DNA of 64,000 nt, from positions 124,001 through 188,000 of the forward strand of contig NZ_MIKA01000045.1 of assembly GCF_001730295.1 (NCBI RefSeq), given 5' to 3'. A model generated the notes under the pieces. It worked only from the letters and a program-made list of their open reading frames with translations, made no database searches and was not told the origin of the DNA. Origin of the DNA: Enterococcus plantarum. GTDB lineage: Bacteria; Bacillota; Bacilli; Lactobacillales; Enterococcaceae. The first letter of the stretch is position 1, and the number at the start of each line of letters is the position of its first letter. Below, one piece after another: positions 34,957 to 43,788 of this stretch. The position numbers and the translations under genes were made by a program.

Positions 34957-35535
34957 ATGAAAACATTGTATTTAATGAGACACGGACAAACACTATTTAA
35001 TGTGCTGGGTAAAATTCAAGGAGCATGTGATTCACCTTTAACTGAAAAAGGAATAGAGCAAGCTCAGATTGCTAGGGACTATTTTATAGCTCATGGTATA
35101 ACGTTTGATTATGCATATTCATCTACACAGGAAAGAGCCGTTGATACCGCAGAAATTGTATGTGACTATAAAAGTATTATACGATTAAAAGGTGTCAAAG
35201 AATGGAACTTCGGTTTGTTTGAGAGTGAAAGCGAACAATTAAATCCAAAAATTAAAGCAGGAGAGACCTCGTATGGAGATTTTTTTGTAGATTACGGTGG
35301 AGAATCCAGTGAACAAGTACAAAAGAGAATGAATACCGCTCTTATCGAGGTGATGGAAAAAGAAGGCCATCAAAATGTTTTATGTGTTAGTCACGGTGGT
35401 TCTATGTATCGATTTATTCAGAAATGGTTATCTCAAGATCAGATTAAAACAATTCAATTTACCAACTGTTGTATTTTAAAATTTGAGTATTCAGATGGAC
35501 TATTTGAATTTAAAGAATCAATCAGTCAAGATTAG
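34957..35535 (+). CDS. Histidine phosphatase family protein
   Basis: A 192-residue phosphoglycerate-mutase-like phosphatase. The catalytic LMRHGQTLFN motif is at residues 6-15, SSTQERAVDTAEI (the second Arg) near 60, and LCVSHGGSMYRF (the second His) near 145. It lacks the insertions of true mutases, so it is a small-molecule or nucleotide phosphatase. A GGTG/GAG site precedes the ATG. It stands alone between decayed peptide genes. Confidence 0.85.
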   Translation: MKTLYLMRHGQTLFNVLGKIQGACDSPLTEKGIEQAQIARDYFIAHGITFDYAYSSTQERAVDTAEIVCDYKSIIRLKGVKEWNFGLFESESEQLNPKIKAGETSYGDFFVDYGGESSEQVQKRMNTALIEVMEKEGHQNVLCVSHGGSMYRFIQKWLSQDQIKTIQFTNCCILKFEYSDGLFEFKESISQD

Positions 35536-35583
35536 TAGAATAGTGTAACAGGATTGGTTAGGAGAAAAAAAGATTCTATAACT

Positions 35584-35658
35584 ATGAGAATTTGTTTAGG
35601 TGTAATTTTTGATAACTTTGGTTTAGGAATAGCATTAGGTGCTATTGCCTTAGTTTAA
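35584..35658 (+). pseudogene. Glycine-zipper peptide remnant
   Basis: A 24-codon frame MRICLGVIFDNFGLGIALGA-like hydrophobic, glycine-patterned. It resembles the hydrophobic segment in the broken gene at 34135-34200 (IGICLGVVLGVMF). Upstream KKDS in the same frame suggests the true start has been lost. A second tiny frame with a strong site (AAGGAG, MELFGMIE) lies at ~35690. These are traces of bacteriocin-like or small membrane peptides. Confidence 0.3.
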
Positions 35659-35870
35659 GCATTTAAAACGTTCTAAGGAGAGTAATAGATGGAGTTGTTT
35701 GGTATGATTGAATAAGACAATGCAATAGCGAAAAATATGAACAAAGAAAGTCATTTATATCGTTGATTTATTAAGTACTTTAAATAAGAATTGTTCGGGA
35801 GAGTCGCCGTTTTGGGTGATAGGCTTTGGACAGTTCAGTCTTGACTAGCTTAACATAAGGAGTAAAAGAT

Positions 35871-36260
35871 ATGAGTATCCAATTTCAGTTGGACACAGGG
35901 GATAGAATATATCGTAATGAAGATATTACAGCAAAACTTATAAAAGATTGTTTAGATAAGGTAGACAAGAATGAAGTAGAATTTTTAGTGTTGAAGCCTA
36001 ATAGAGCAATTAAAGATAGTTTATTCATACAAATAATAAGTCATTTTGTAGTGGAAATTCGTTTTGAAAATCGGGAGAAGGATTTTATTCATTATTCTTA
36101 TATTACTGATAATCAAGAAGAGGTTTTGAACATACTTATTGATTATTGGAAAGTAAATAAAATTCCTGATATGAAAAATTGGAAAGATATATCTGATTCA
36201 TTTAAACTTAATTTTTTATCTCGATTATTCAATAAATTAAAAGGATTTAATAATGACTAG
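35871..36260 (+). CDS. Soluble protein of unknown function
   Basis: A 129-residue protein with a good AAGGAG site. It begins MSIQFQLDTGDRIYRNEDIT and continues with mixed alpha/beta sequence (VEFLVLKPNRAIKDSLFIQI, IRFENREKDFIHYSYI). No signal peptide, helix or family is recognised. Size and composition would suit an immunity protein, but no toxin gene is adjacent, so that is only a thought. A terminator follows at 36408. Confidence 0.5.
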   Translation: MSIQFQLDTGDRIYRNEDITAKLIKDCLDKVDKNEVEFLVLKPNRAIKDSLFIQIISHFVVEIRFENREKDFIHYSYITDNQEEVLNILIDYWKVNKIPDMKNWKDISDSFKLNFLSRLFNKLKGFNND

Positions 36261-36407
36261 TGGCATGGAAAAAGAGTTTTAAGCTGTAAATGGATTGGTA
36301 GTTAGACTGCTTCCTTCACTGACTACGACGTATAAGAAAAGCATTATTCACGTCAAAGGCCCTTTGAAAAATAGTGGAATTTGAACGGAAATAAATGGAC
36401 TCCTTGC

Positions 36408-36450
36408 AAAAAATGATCTTGAGTTGCTCTAGAACTCAAGATCATTTTTT
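36408..36450. terminator. Bidirectional terminator
   Basis: AAAAAATGATCTTGAGTT and AACTCAAGATCATTTTTT pair perfectly over 18 bp with a 7-nt loop, between convergent genes. Confidence 0.85.
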
Positions 36451-36477
36451 ATATAAGGTACATCTAGTTAAAAAATT

Positions 36478-36954
36478 TTAGCTATTCTTTTTTAAGGCTA
36501 AGTATACGTCACGAGCCTCTTTTGACTCTTCTTTCATCGTTGGATAAGCTTTTTTTATATCGTTCGCAGTAATAAAAAAGAAAATAATTGCTACAATTTC
36601 AAGAGGGAAGACAATCAAGCCCATTAGGCCCAAAGACACATCTCCTGTTCCCCCGCTATATATTTCAGAAATCATTAAAAGACCAATACAAAAACCAATT
36701 GCATCTGCTACATACATGATTATTGGGGCCACATATTTTCTTTTGGAAACAAGTGTTAATTTACTTGCACCAATATGCGCTAAAACCGTAAACACAAAGA
36801 TAATCGTGCCGACTGAGTTTAGATCCATTCCTAAAAAAGACAAAATAAATACAGCGATAATAATGATTGGAAGGGCCAAATAGTATCCATATATTTGGTA
36901 CGGCCTAACTTTATCTTTCATTTCTTTTTTTGCAACCTTTAAACTTTCTTTCAT
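36478..36954 (-). CDS. Four-helix membrane protein of unknown function
   Basis: A 158-residue protein with four hydrophobic helices (IYGYYLALPIIIIAVFIL, VGTIIFVFTVLAHIGASKL, VAPIIMYVADAIGFCIGLLM, LGLMGLIVFPLEIVAIIFFF) between charged ends. I do not know the family with confidence. I chose ATG 36954 because AAGGAGG stands at ideal spacing; the longer upstream frame has no such site. Alone on the minus strand. Confidence 0.65.
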   Translation of the reverse strand: MKESLKVAKKEMKDKVRPYQIYGYYLALPIIIIAVFILSFLGMDLNSVGTIIFVFTVLAHIGASKLTLVSKRKYVAPIIMYVADAIGFCIGLLMISEIYSGGTGDVSLGLMGLIVFPLEIVAIIFFFITANDIKKAYPTMKEESKEARDVYLALKKNS

Positions 36955-37066
36955 AACTAACATCCTCCTTAATTTTAAAACCATTTGTTATTATACCATT
37001 TATAACATTCTTAATACCATATAAAATCAGATTATTTCAGATTCTATTTTTTCCTAACTTGCATTT

Positions 37067-37081
37067 AGAACAGTCTGTTCT
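37067..37081. promoter_or_regulatory. AGAACAG-T-CTGTTCT palindrome
   Basis: A 7-bp perfect inverted repeat around one base, between two divergent genes. It resembles operators of TetR- or Fur-like repressors, with a partly repeated word (AACAGA) just beyond. The 36955-37366 gap holds no coding signal. Confidence 0.35.
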
Positions 37082-37333
37082 TTTAACAGAATGTCTTTAA
37101 GGTAGAGGGATTCAAGTGGAGTTAAATCAGTCTGCAAAAAGTTATATAAGCGTAAGATCCGTTTTGGATAGGTTATATTTGCAGAGAACGAAAAATAATT
37201 ATATGGGAAAGTATGTTATTAAATTGATGCCTATTTATAAACACAAAGGTGACATTTAGAGTGGGACTATCGAACCTTTAGCAGTATGAAAAAATCAGTC
37301 TTAGTGCTGATAAATTATAAAATAGGCTTTGTT

Positions 37334-37342
37334 ATAATTAAA
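37334..37342 (+). promoter_or_regulatory. Extended -10 promoter of the acyltransferase gene
   Basis: TGTTATAAT, approximately 35 bp before the ATG, is a perfect extended -10. Position is good to one or two bases. Confidence 0.45.
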
Positions 37343-37375
37343 ATGAAAGAATCGCCATAGGAGGTAGTGGGTGTT

Positions 37376-38470
37376 ATGGAGTTGGGTACTATTGGTAGGT
37401 CGGTTAAAGAAAAACAAATGAGTACTGGTGGGCTTGATGTAGTTAAATATGTAGCAGCAATTTTAGTGATTTGTTTTCATTGTGAAAGAATTTTTCAAGA
37501 TCCAGCAATCAATCATTTATTCAAAAATGTCTTATGTCGAGTTGCTGTTCCTTATTTTTTGATTTCTACCAGCTACTTTGTTAGAAGAGGACAAACTCAA
37601 TCATCAGATTATATAAAACAATATATCAAATCGTTGGCGAAATCTTATTTATTTTGGAGTCTGATTTATTTGCCAGTTGGCTTTATTTGGGTCCAACAAA
37701 ATCATTCTCTCAGTCCAATGCTCTACCCAATTGCATTGATAGTAGGAGTCTTTTATACAGGAATGTATTATCATCTATGGTATATTCCAGCTATGATTTT
37801 TGGTATTATTTTCGTTCAGTGGTTACTTGAAAAAGTGGGCTATATCGTTTTATTTGTTTTTTCGGGGGTAGCATACGGATTTGGTTCATTGGAAACTTAT
37901 TATGCTTATATAGAAAATGAACAGCTGAAAAAATTTGTTGATCAGTATTTGCGTTTATTCCTTACCACTCGTAATGGTTTATTTTTCGCATTAGTTTTTG
38001 TAGTAGTAGGTTTTTTCTTATGGGATTATCAAGAAAAATTCATTCGCTTCCATAAGTATCTGATTACACTTTTAGTTGGGTTGGGAACATTGTTAATAAT
38101 TGAAGGTAGTGTGGTTTATGCCAATGTAGGAATCGATAAAAATTTTATGTGGATGTTGATTCCGTTTACTAGTTGTCTATTTTGTTGGAGTTTGTCTATA
38201 AATGTAGATGAAAGAATTGACGTAAAACGATTAAGAGCGTTAGGAAAGTATTATTTCTTCATTCATCCATTATGTATTTTGTGGACTGCCACTTTAGTAA
38301 ATAGTTATGCATTTTTTGGCAATACGTGGTTACAGCTAACTGTAACGCTTATTACAACGCATTTATTGAGTTCACTCGTGATTTCATTGGTTCAACAATT
38401 ACCTTATTACTATTTTGATTTAAAGCTTATGCTGCAAGTCAATCGTTCCTATTTAGAAAAGTTTATATGA
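37376..38470 (+). CDS. Acyltransferase-3-family membrane protein (VanT-N-like)
   Basis: A 364-residue protein with about ten membrane helices and the start of acyltransferase-3 proteins: GLDVVKYVAAILVICFHCER (conserved His), VAVPYFLISTSYFVRR, and YYHLWYIPAMIFGI. These transfer acyl groups to envelope carbohydrates or, in the membrane domain of VanT, take up serine. It has no extra soluble domain. GGAGG precedes the ATG 37376; an in-frame GTG is at 37367. Alone, with an extended -10. Confidence 0.82.
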   Translation: MELGTIGRSVKEKQMSTGGLDVVKYVAAILVICFHCERIFQDPAINHLFKNVLCRVAVPYFLISTSYFVRRGQTQSSDYIKQYIKSLAKSYLFWSLIYLPVGFIWVQQNHSLSPMLYPIALIVGVFYTGMYYHLWYIPAMIFGIIFVQWLLEKVGYIVLFVFSGVAYGFGSLETYYAYIENEQLKKFVDQYLRLFLTTRNGLFFALVFVVVGFFLWDYQEKFIRFHKYLITLLVGLGTLLIIEGSVVYANVGIDKNFMWMLIPFTSCLFCWSLSINVDERIDVKRLRALGKYYFFIHPLCILWTATLVNSYAFFGNTWLQLTVTLITTHLLSSLVISLVQQLPYYYFDLKLMLQVNRSYLEKFI

Positions 38471-38517
38471 AACGCGGAGAGGTGCGGATACAGAAGTAAT
38501 CCCATCGGAAAGAAGCT

Positions 38518-38559
38518 GGAATTCATAATCACTTTGAAGAAAAAGTGGTTATGAATTCC
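38518..38559. terminator. Long hairpin between convergent genes
   Basis: GGAATTCATAATCACTTT and AAAGTGGTTATGAATTCC pair over 18 bp (one G-U) with a 6-nt loop, between the acyltransferase gene and fabI. No long T-run follows, so the role may be a repeat rather than a simple terminator. Confidence 0.5.
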
Positions 38560-38606
38560 TTCTTACTTTCTGGGAAGTAAACATTGTTATCTTTGTTCCT
38601 CGGTTT

Positions 38607-39359
38607 TTAAGTAAGATGAACCCCTTTGTCTACATAAATAATGTCCCCGACAATACCAGCAGCCAATTCGCTGACTAAAAAGGCACATGTATTCCCCACT
38701 TCTTCAATCGTAACACCGGCTTTATCTGGTGTACGACCTTCGGAAATCTTGATCAATTGGTCATAATCTTTCACACCAGTTACTGCAAGAGTTTTGATAG
38801 CGCCAGCTGAGATGCCATTCACACGGATCTTGTCTGCTGCAAATTCATAAGCTAAATATTTTACGGCAGTCTCTAAAGAAGCTTTAGCGATTCCCATCAT
38901 GTTATAGTTCGGGATGGCTCTTTCAGAACCTAAATAAGTCATTGTAACAATCCCGGAACCAGAATTTAACATTGGTTTCGCATGATGTGCAACAGCTAAA
39001 AGTGAGTAGCTGCTGATATCTTGGGCTAACAAGAAACCAGAACGGCTGATATCACTTACATTGCCATCTAATTCTTCTTTGTTAGCAAAAGCAATAGCAT
39101 GAACTAGCCCATCGATCTTATCAACTTTTTCTTGAATCGTTTGGAAAGCTTGTGCAATTGATTCATCAGAAGCAACGTCACATTCAACAAGTAAATCTGT
39201 TGGTTCAGCTAATTTTAGCAATTGTTTTTTCATGCGTTCGTTTTGGTATGTGTAAATAATATCAGCACCTTGTTCTTTTAGTGCTTTAGCACATCCCCAA
39301 GCGATACTTCTTTTGTTTGCTACGCCCATTACGACGACTTTTTTATTTTTTAGAAACAT
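38607..39359 (-). CDS. fabI: Enoyl-[acyl-carrier-protein] reductase
   Basis: A 250-residue FabI, the NAD(P)H-dependent reductase of the last step in each fatty acid elongation round. The SDR fold has the FabI-type nucleotide site MGVANKRSIAWGCAKAL and the catalytic pair YNMMGIAK (Tyr-x6-Lys), with FANKEELDG near residue 95. Length is standard. It faces fabO-fabN across a ~300-bp gap with two FabT-like boxes, as I recall from E. faecalis. AAGGGG lies before the ATG. Confidence 0.95.
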   Translation of the reverse strand: MFLKNKKVVVMGVANKRSIAWGCAKALKEQGADIIYTYQNERMKKQLLKLAEPTDLLVECDVASDESIAQAFQTIQEKVDKIDGLVHAIAFANKEELDGNVSDISRSGFLLAQDISSYSLLAVAHHAKPMLNSGSGIVTMTYLGSERAIPNYNMMGIAKASLETAVKYLAYEFAADKIRVNGISAGAIKTLAVTGVKDYDQLIKISEGRTPDKAGVTIEEVGNTCAFLVSELAAGIVGDIIYVDKGVHLT

Positions 39360-39524
39360 ATGGTTTTTCCCCTTTTAAAATTATTTTTAGTGTGTGAAAA
39401 AGGTCTCACATCTTAAAAAAATCTAACTATCTGACTTTATTTAAGTTGACGGATAAAAGTGCAACTGGTATTATCTGTGTTGAGAATGATAAAAAAATTC
39501 TCGAACGAATAAACAACACCAATA

Positions 39525-39546
39525 CAGACATTTTATCGGATGTCTG
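39525..39546. other. Hairpin in the fabI-fabO intergenic region
   Basis: CAGACAT and ATGTCTG form a 7-bp stem with an 8-nt loop, between the divergent fabI and fabO genes and next to the FabT-like boxes. Role unknown. Confidence 0.3.
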
Positions 39547-39564
39547 AATTATTAACTAAAATAC

Positions 39565-39577
39565 TTTGAAAGTCAAA
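39565..39577. promoter_or_regulatory. Candidate FabT box 1
   Basis: TTTGAAAGTCAAA is a near-palindrome that resembles the FabT operator (TTTGATTATCAAA type) known from streptococci and enterococci. It lies upstream of fabO. Binding is inferred from resemblance and context. Confidence 0.5.
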
Positions 39578-39630
39578 CTATTTTACTTAAATTTAAACAA
39601 AAAAGTGTTGTTTATGCTAGTTTTTTTTAA

Positions 39631-39643
39631 TTTGATAGTCAAA
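39631..39643. promoter_or_regulatory. Candidate FabT box 2
   Basis: TTTGATAGTCAAA lies about 20 bp before the fabO start codon. It matches the FabT consensus better than box 1. The two are 66 bp apart. Confidence 0.55.
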
Positions 39644-39662
39644 ACAATGGTGGAGGTGCACA

Positions 39663-40901
39663 ATGAAACGAGTTGTAATAACAGGAATGGGAGCAGTGAC
39701 TCCTTTAGGAAATACGGTAAAAGAGTATTGGCAAAATTTAGTCAATGGAAAATTAGGAATCGCTAAGATTACTAAATTTGATTCTGAAGATACAGGTGTA
39801 GCACTTGCAGGTGAAGTGAAAGACTTTGATCCAAGTGAGGTTCTTGATCGTAAAGAACAAAAGAGAATGGATTTATTTTCGCAATATGGTTTAGTTGCTG
39901 CAATGGAAGCTTGGAATATGAGTGGTCTGACGAAAGAATCAATTGATCCAAAACGTTTTGGTGTGATTGTGGGTAGTGGAATTGGTGGCATGACAACCTT
40001 ACAAGATCAAGTCAGAGTTATGGATAAAAAAGGAGCTAAACGTGTCACACCTTTCTTTGTACCAATGGTGATCGCAAATATGGCTTCAGGAAATATTTCA
40101 ATCAAATTAGGGGCAAAGGGTCCTTCTCAAACAATCGTAACGGCTTGTGCATCCGCGACAAATGCAATTGGAGAAGCATTCCGCACGATCAAATATGGTT
40201 TGGCTGATATGATGATCACAGGTGGAACAGAAGCAACGATCTGTGAAATCGGTATTGCTGGTTTTGCTGCTCTAAGCGCTTTGAATACAACGGAAGATCC
40301 AACGAGAGCTTCGATTCCATTCGACAAAGAGAGACATGGTTTTGTGATGGGTGAAGGTGCCGGGATGCTGATGCTAGAAGAATTGGAACACGCTCAAAAA
40401 CGAGGGGCGACAATCTTAGGCGAAATCGTAGGATATGGCAGCAATTGCGATGCTAGTCATATGACGGCACCATTGAAAGATGGTAGCGGAGCAGCAGATG
40501 CTATCGAATTAGCCTTAGCAGAAGCGGCAATTGATGCCTCAGCTGTAGGCTATGTCAATGCACATGGGACATCAACACCAGCCAATGATGCAGCCGAGAC
40601 GGCAGCCTTGAAGCGAGTGTTTGGCGAACGTGCACATGCTATTCCGATTTCAAGCACGAAAAGCATGACAGGTCACCTTTTGGGAGCCGCTGGAGGAATC
40701 GAAGCAATTGCTTGTGTGAAGACTTTACAAGAAGGTCTAGCGCATCCTACAGTAGGGTATAAAGTAGCAGATCCAGAATGTGATTTAGATTATGTAACAG
40801 ACGGTTCACGCCCCGTACAAGCAGAATATGCGATCAGCAATTCGTTTGGTTTCGGTGGTCACAATGGTGTTATTTGTATGAAAAAATGGGAGGAAAACTA
40901 A
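39663..40901 (+). CDS. fabO: Beta-ketoacyl-ACP synthase II-type (FabO)
   Basis: A 412-residue FabF-family condensing enzyme. The catalytic triad is complete: Cys162 in VTACASATNAIG, His301 in VNAHGTSTPAND, and the second His in SMTGHLLGAAGG. In E. faecalis two FabF-like enzymes exist; the copy in the fabI-fabN block is FabO, which acts in the unsaturated fatty acid branch. That assignment here rests on gene order. GGAGG precedes the ATG. The stop lies just before the fabN start. Confidence 0.92.
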   Translation: MKRVVITGMGAVTPLGNTVKEYWQNLVNGKLGIAKITKFDSEDTGVALAGEVKDFDPSEVLDRKEQKRMDLFSQYGLVAAMEAWNMSGLTKESIDPKRFGVIVGSGIGGMTTLQDQVRVMDKKGAKRVTPFFVPMVIANMASGNISIKLGAKGPSQTIVTACASATNAIGEAFRTIKYGLADMMITGGTEATICEIGIAGFAALSALNTTEDPTRASIPFDKERHGFVMGEGAGMLMLEELEHAQKRGATILGEIVGYGSNCDASHMTAPLKDGSGAADAIELALAEAAIDASAVGYVNAHGTSTPANDAAETAALKRVFGERAHAIPISSTKSMTGHLLGAAGGIEAIACVKTLQEGLAHPTVGYKVADPECDLDYVTDGSRPVQAEYAISNSFGFGGHNGVICMKKWEEN

Positions 40902-40903
40902 CA

Positions 40904-41338
40904 ATGACAAGATTAATGAACGCAACAGAAATTATGGAAATGATTCCAAACCGTTACCCAATTTGCTTTATCGACTATGTGGATGAGATTATTACAGATA
41001 AAAAAATCATTGCCACAAAAAATGTAACGATCAACGAAGAATTTTTCCAAGGCCACTTTCCTGGAAACCCAACAATGCCAGGTGTTTTGATTATTGAAGC
41101 TTTAGCACAAGTTGGATCGATTTTAATTTTGAAAATGGATCAATTTAAAGGGGAAACAGCCTATATCGGAGGAATCAACAAAGCGAAATTCCGTCAAAAA
41201 GTTGTTCCTGGAGATGTATTGAAATTACATTTTGAAATCGTTAAGATTAGAGATTATGTAGGTATTGGGAAAGCAACTGCTTTTGTTGAAGATAAAAAAG
41301 TGTGTGAATGTGAATTGACCTTTATTGTAGGCAGATAA
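40904..41338 (+). CDS. fabN: 3-hydroxyacyl-ACP dehydratase/isomerase (FabN/FabZ-like)
   Basis: A 144-residue hotdog-fold dehydratase. The active site reads EFFQGHFPGNPTMPGVLIIE (catalytic His and the following Glu), then ALAQVGSILIL. In E. faecalis the FabZ-like protein encoded beside FabO is FabN, which both dehydrates and isomerises the C10 intermediate, branching to unsaturated fatty acids. Sequence alone cannot separate FabN from FabZ; gene order does. ATG 40904 has GGAGG; a longer frame begins inside fabO. It is two codons beyond the fabO stop. Confidence 0.85.
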   Translation: MTRLMNATEIMEMIPNRYPICFIDYVDEIITDKKIIATKNVTINEEFFQGHFPGNPTMPGVLIIEALAQVGSILILKMDQFKGETAYIGGINKAKFRQKVVPGDVLKLHFEIVKIRDYVGIGKATAFVEDKKVCECELTFIVGR

Positions 41339-41367
41339 TGATAAATGAATTGAATAGAATAAAAATA

Positions 41368-41485
41368 GGCTAAGACAGAAGCATTTAATCCCGAGAAATA
41401 AAAAGGGATTGCTTCTGCTCCCACCGTTTATTCGCATTTAGGGTATGATACAAAAGTGATTGTTACTTTTGTATCATACCCTTTT
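41368..41485 (+). repeat. Dispersed hairpin repeat with terminator
   Basis: A copy of the repeat (AGACAGAAGCATTTAATCCC, GGGATTGCTTCTGCTCCCAC) whose last part, GGGTATGATACAAAAGT / ACTTTTGTATCATACCC (41441-41457 / 41465-41481), is a perfect 17-bp stem followed by T6. It ends fabN and, on the other strand, the PucR gene. Confidence 0.75.
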
Positions 41486-41497
41486 TTGTCAGAATGT

Positions 41498-43174
41498 TCA
41501 GTGATGTAAATCATATAATCTGAGTGCTAATTGCAATGCAAACGTATTTTTCTCCTGATCCAATGCTACAGGTAACAGAATTTTGATCTTTTTAATCCGA
41601 TAAAGCAATGTATTTCGATGAATAAATAGGGCTCTGGATGTTGTTGCGATATTCAAGTGATGTGCTAAATAGGCTTTTAAAGTTAGGGTGAAATTCGTTT
41701 TATTTTCTAAATCATAGGTCAATAACGTGTCTAAGTAATGAGTATAGAACTTTTTTCCTTGCTCTTTTGAAATCGAATCAACTAGAAAAGAATCAAAATA
41801 AACGTCATCAAAAAAATAGATTTTTTCTTCTTTTGAGTCATTCTCTAATAACTGGATGACTTTTTTTGCTTCCTCAAAACTTTGAGCTAGTTCTAGGATC
41901 GGTAGAGTTGAGCCGATTGTGCAAAAAAAATTACGTTCAGCTGGTCCCTGCTGTTCTAAATACATCCGAATTTGCTCAGCTGTATCGGATAATTCATTAT
42001 GCGTTTTGAATGCACTCGATTTAGGATCTGTTCCTAAAAGTAGAACCAACTGATTTTTACGGCTGAATAAATGAAGATGTGGAAATCGATTTGCTGTATA
42101 GCTTGTCAATGAGGACAATAAGCTTTTCATGATGCGATCCTCAGCTTGCTTTTTTTTCATCAGAGAGTCCGTTTGTATTCCTGATTTCTGAAGAGACAGA
42201 ATCAAAACCGTATAATTCAAGGTAGGATCGATTGGCGTCTCATAGGCAGCTAAAGCATCCAGGTCCTTGATTTGACCAGATAATAAGTGATCGAAAAAAT
42301 CACGGCGAATACGATTTTCCGTCCGTTCAATTTCAAATAGACGTATTTGCTCTAGCGCAAATGCCATCGAGCCATTTTCTAAAGCAATATAATCAAAATC
42401 AATCAGCGGCCTTTCTATTTGAACGACCAGAATAAAACCATAATGAACCGTATCGAAATAAACCGGCACGATTACACAGGGATATTCTTTTTCGGCAAAA
42501 AAGAATGGGCGAGTAATCGGCTTTTTTACGCGTTCAAAATTAGTGGGTAAATCAGTAAAAATTTCAATTGGAAATGTAAAGGTATTTCCAATCTTTTTGA
42601 TCGTTTCTTGGATTAAGGGATGTTTATTATCATTACAAGCGATGACTGACCAGTCACTGTCAATTAGCACTATAGGATTTTGCACCATCTTGGCCAAGCT
42701 AGCAGCAATTTTCTTCATCCCACCACCATGTAGTGAAATCTCAAAGAATTGTGAATGAATAGCTAAAGAGGCTTGATTTCGTTCATTCATACGACCAGAG
42801 ATTTCACCCATAACGATATTCATGATTTTTGAAAAGGCAATCCCGTAAGGAATTTCGATGATCGGTAAGGCTAATTCGTTGGCTAAATCACGCATAGATT
42901 GCGGGATGCCCTTTAAATAAATATGTGGTTTGATGCAAATTGCCGAACAATTGATTTCTTTAAACCGTTGGATAAAACGTTTTTGAATTTCGGTATTTTC
43001 ACTAAAAAAATAGCCAGAAGTAATTAATAATTCCCCAGCGGACAACCAATCAGAAGCATTTGGATTATCTAAAATATTGACGCCAGTAATGTCATTTTCA
43101 AGACCATTCGCACCAGCGACTAATTTGAACGTTTTAAACGGAGCAAGCTGTAGAAAATGATTGACTGTTAACAT
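41498..43174 (-). CDS. PucR-family transcriptional regulator
   Basis: A 558-residue protein with the purine-catabolism regulator layout: an N-terminal PucR domain (residues ~1-120, TGVNILDNPNASDWLSAGEL), a central region that may be GAF-like, and a C-terminal HTH_30 helix (LAHHLNIATTSRALFIHRNT then LLYRIKKIKILL, ~510-545). PucR proteins respond to purine breakdown products. The likeliest targets, the ade operon and a decayed gene upstream, are near but not adjacent. GAGGAG stands before the ATG. Confidence 0.87.
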   Translation of the reverse strand: MLTVNHFLQLAPFKTFKLVAGANGLENDITGVNILDNPNASDWLSAGELLITSGYFFSENTEIQKRFIQRFKEINCSAICIKPHIYLKGIPQSMRDLANELALPIIEIPYGIAFSKIMNIVMGEISGRMNERNQASLAIHSQFFEISLHGGGMKKIAASLAKMVQNPIVLIDSDWSVIACNDNKHPLIQETIKKIGNTFTFPIEIFTDLPTNFERVKKPITRPFFFAEKEYPCVIVPVYFDTVHYGFILVVQIERPLIDFDYIALENGSMAFALEQIRLFEIERTENRIRRDFFDHLLSGQIKDLDALAAYETPIDPTLNYTVLILSLQKSGIQTDSLMKKKQAEDRIMKSLLSSLTSYTANRFPHLHLFSRKNQLVLLLGTDPKSSAFKTHNELSDTAEQIRMYLEQQGPAERNFFCTIGSTLPILELAQSFEEAKKVIQLLENDSKEEKIYFFDDVYFDSFLVDSISKEQGKKFYTHYLDTLLTYDLENKTNFTLTLKAYLAHHLNIATTSRALFIHRNTLLYRIKKIKILLPVALDQEKNTFALQLALRLYDLHH

Positions 43175-43359
43175 ACTATCTCCTCTTTCTAATGTATGAT
43201 TTCGTTCCTTTAACTATACGTTAATTAGTTAAAGTATACAAATCGAAAAGGAAATATTTAGCTGTTTTATCCGTATATGAGAAGGCTCTGTTGGTGTAGA
43301 TTATAGAGTGTAAAGAAGTTGAAGTGAATAAGGAAGTGAGGGGGTTGTACATGGAAATC

Positions 43360-43762
43360 CCTGTCAAAACAGCAAAAATTCTTGGCTAAGATTCAAAAAA
43401 ATGGAAAGGAGAAATTCACAGTAGGATTAATTTGGCGATCAACTTCATTTTATGAAAAGGGAGGACTATATAGGATAGTGGTAGAGGGTTTGGATAATGT
43501 ATCCAAAGTCGTTAGGTGATGATTGCGTAAATCAAAATAATGTAAAGACGAAACTATTGATCTAAACATCTGCTTTATCTATTAGTCAAACGAGTCATTC
43601 GATTGCAAAAATGAGAGAAGTATTGGATTTTGTGCCCAGCGGTTTTTTGTCGGTCCTTCAAAAGCATGGCCAATCAATGCAGCTACTGCTTATAAAGAAG
43701 CAGGAGTCACCCTCCACCAATGTCGGCTGTTGAAAAAGCAATCGTGACCGTTAGCGAATAAC
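43360..43762 (+). pseudogene. Decayed gene between PucR and the ankyrin gene
   Basis: Fragments of a gene lie in three frames: MEIPVKTAKILG followed by a stop, then VGPSKAWPINAATAYKEAGV and PPMSAVEKAIVTVSE ending at 43760. The last two are in adjacent frames and join with one frameshift. I do not recognise the family. The divergent PucR gene suggests it belonged to a purine pathway. It is the main content of the 614-bp gap. Confidence 0.35.
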
Positions 43763-43788
43763 TATAAAAAATAAAGAGGAGCAAAGTT

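Noticed and set aside
37067-37081. LexA (SOS) box
   Set aside because: The spacing between GAAC and GTTC is five instead of four, so it is not the Firmicute LexA consensus.
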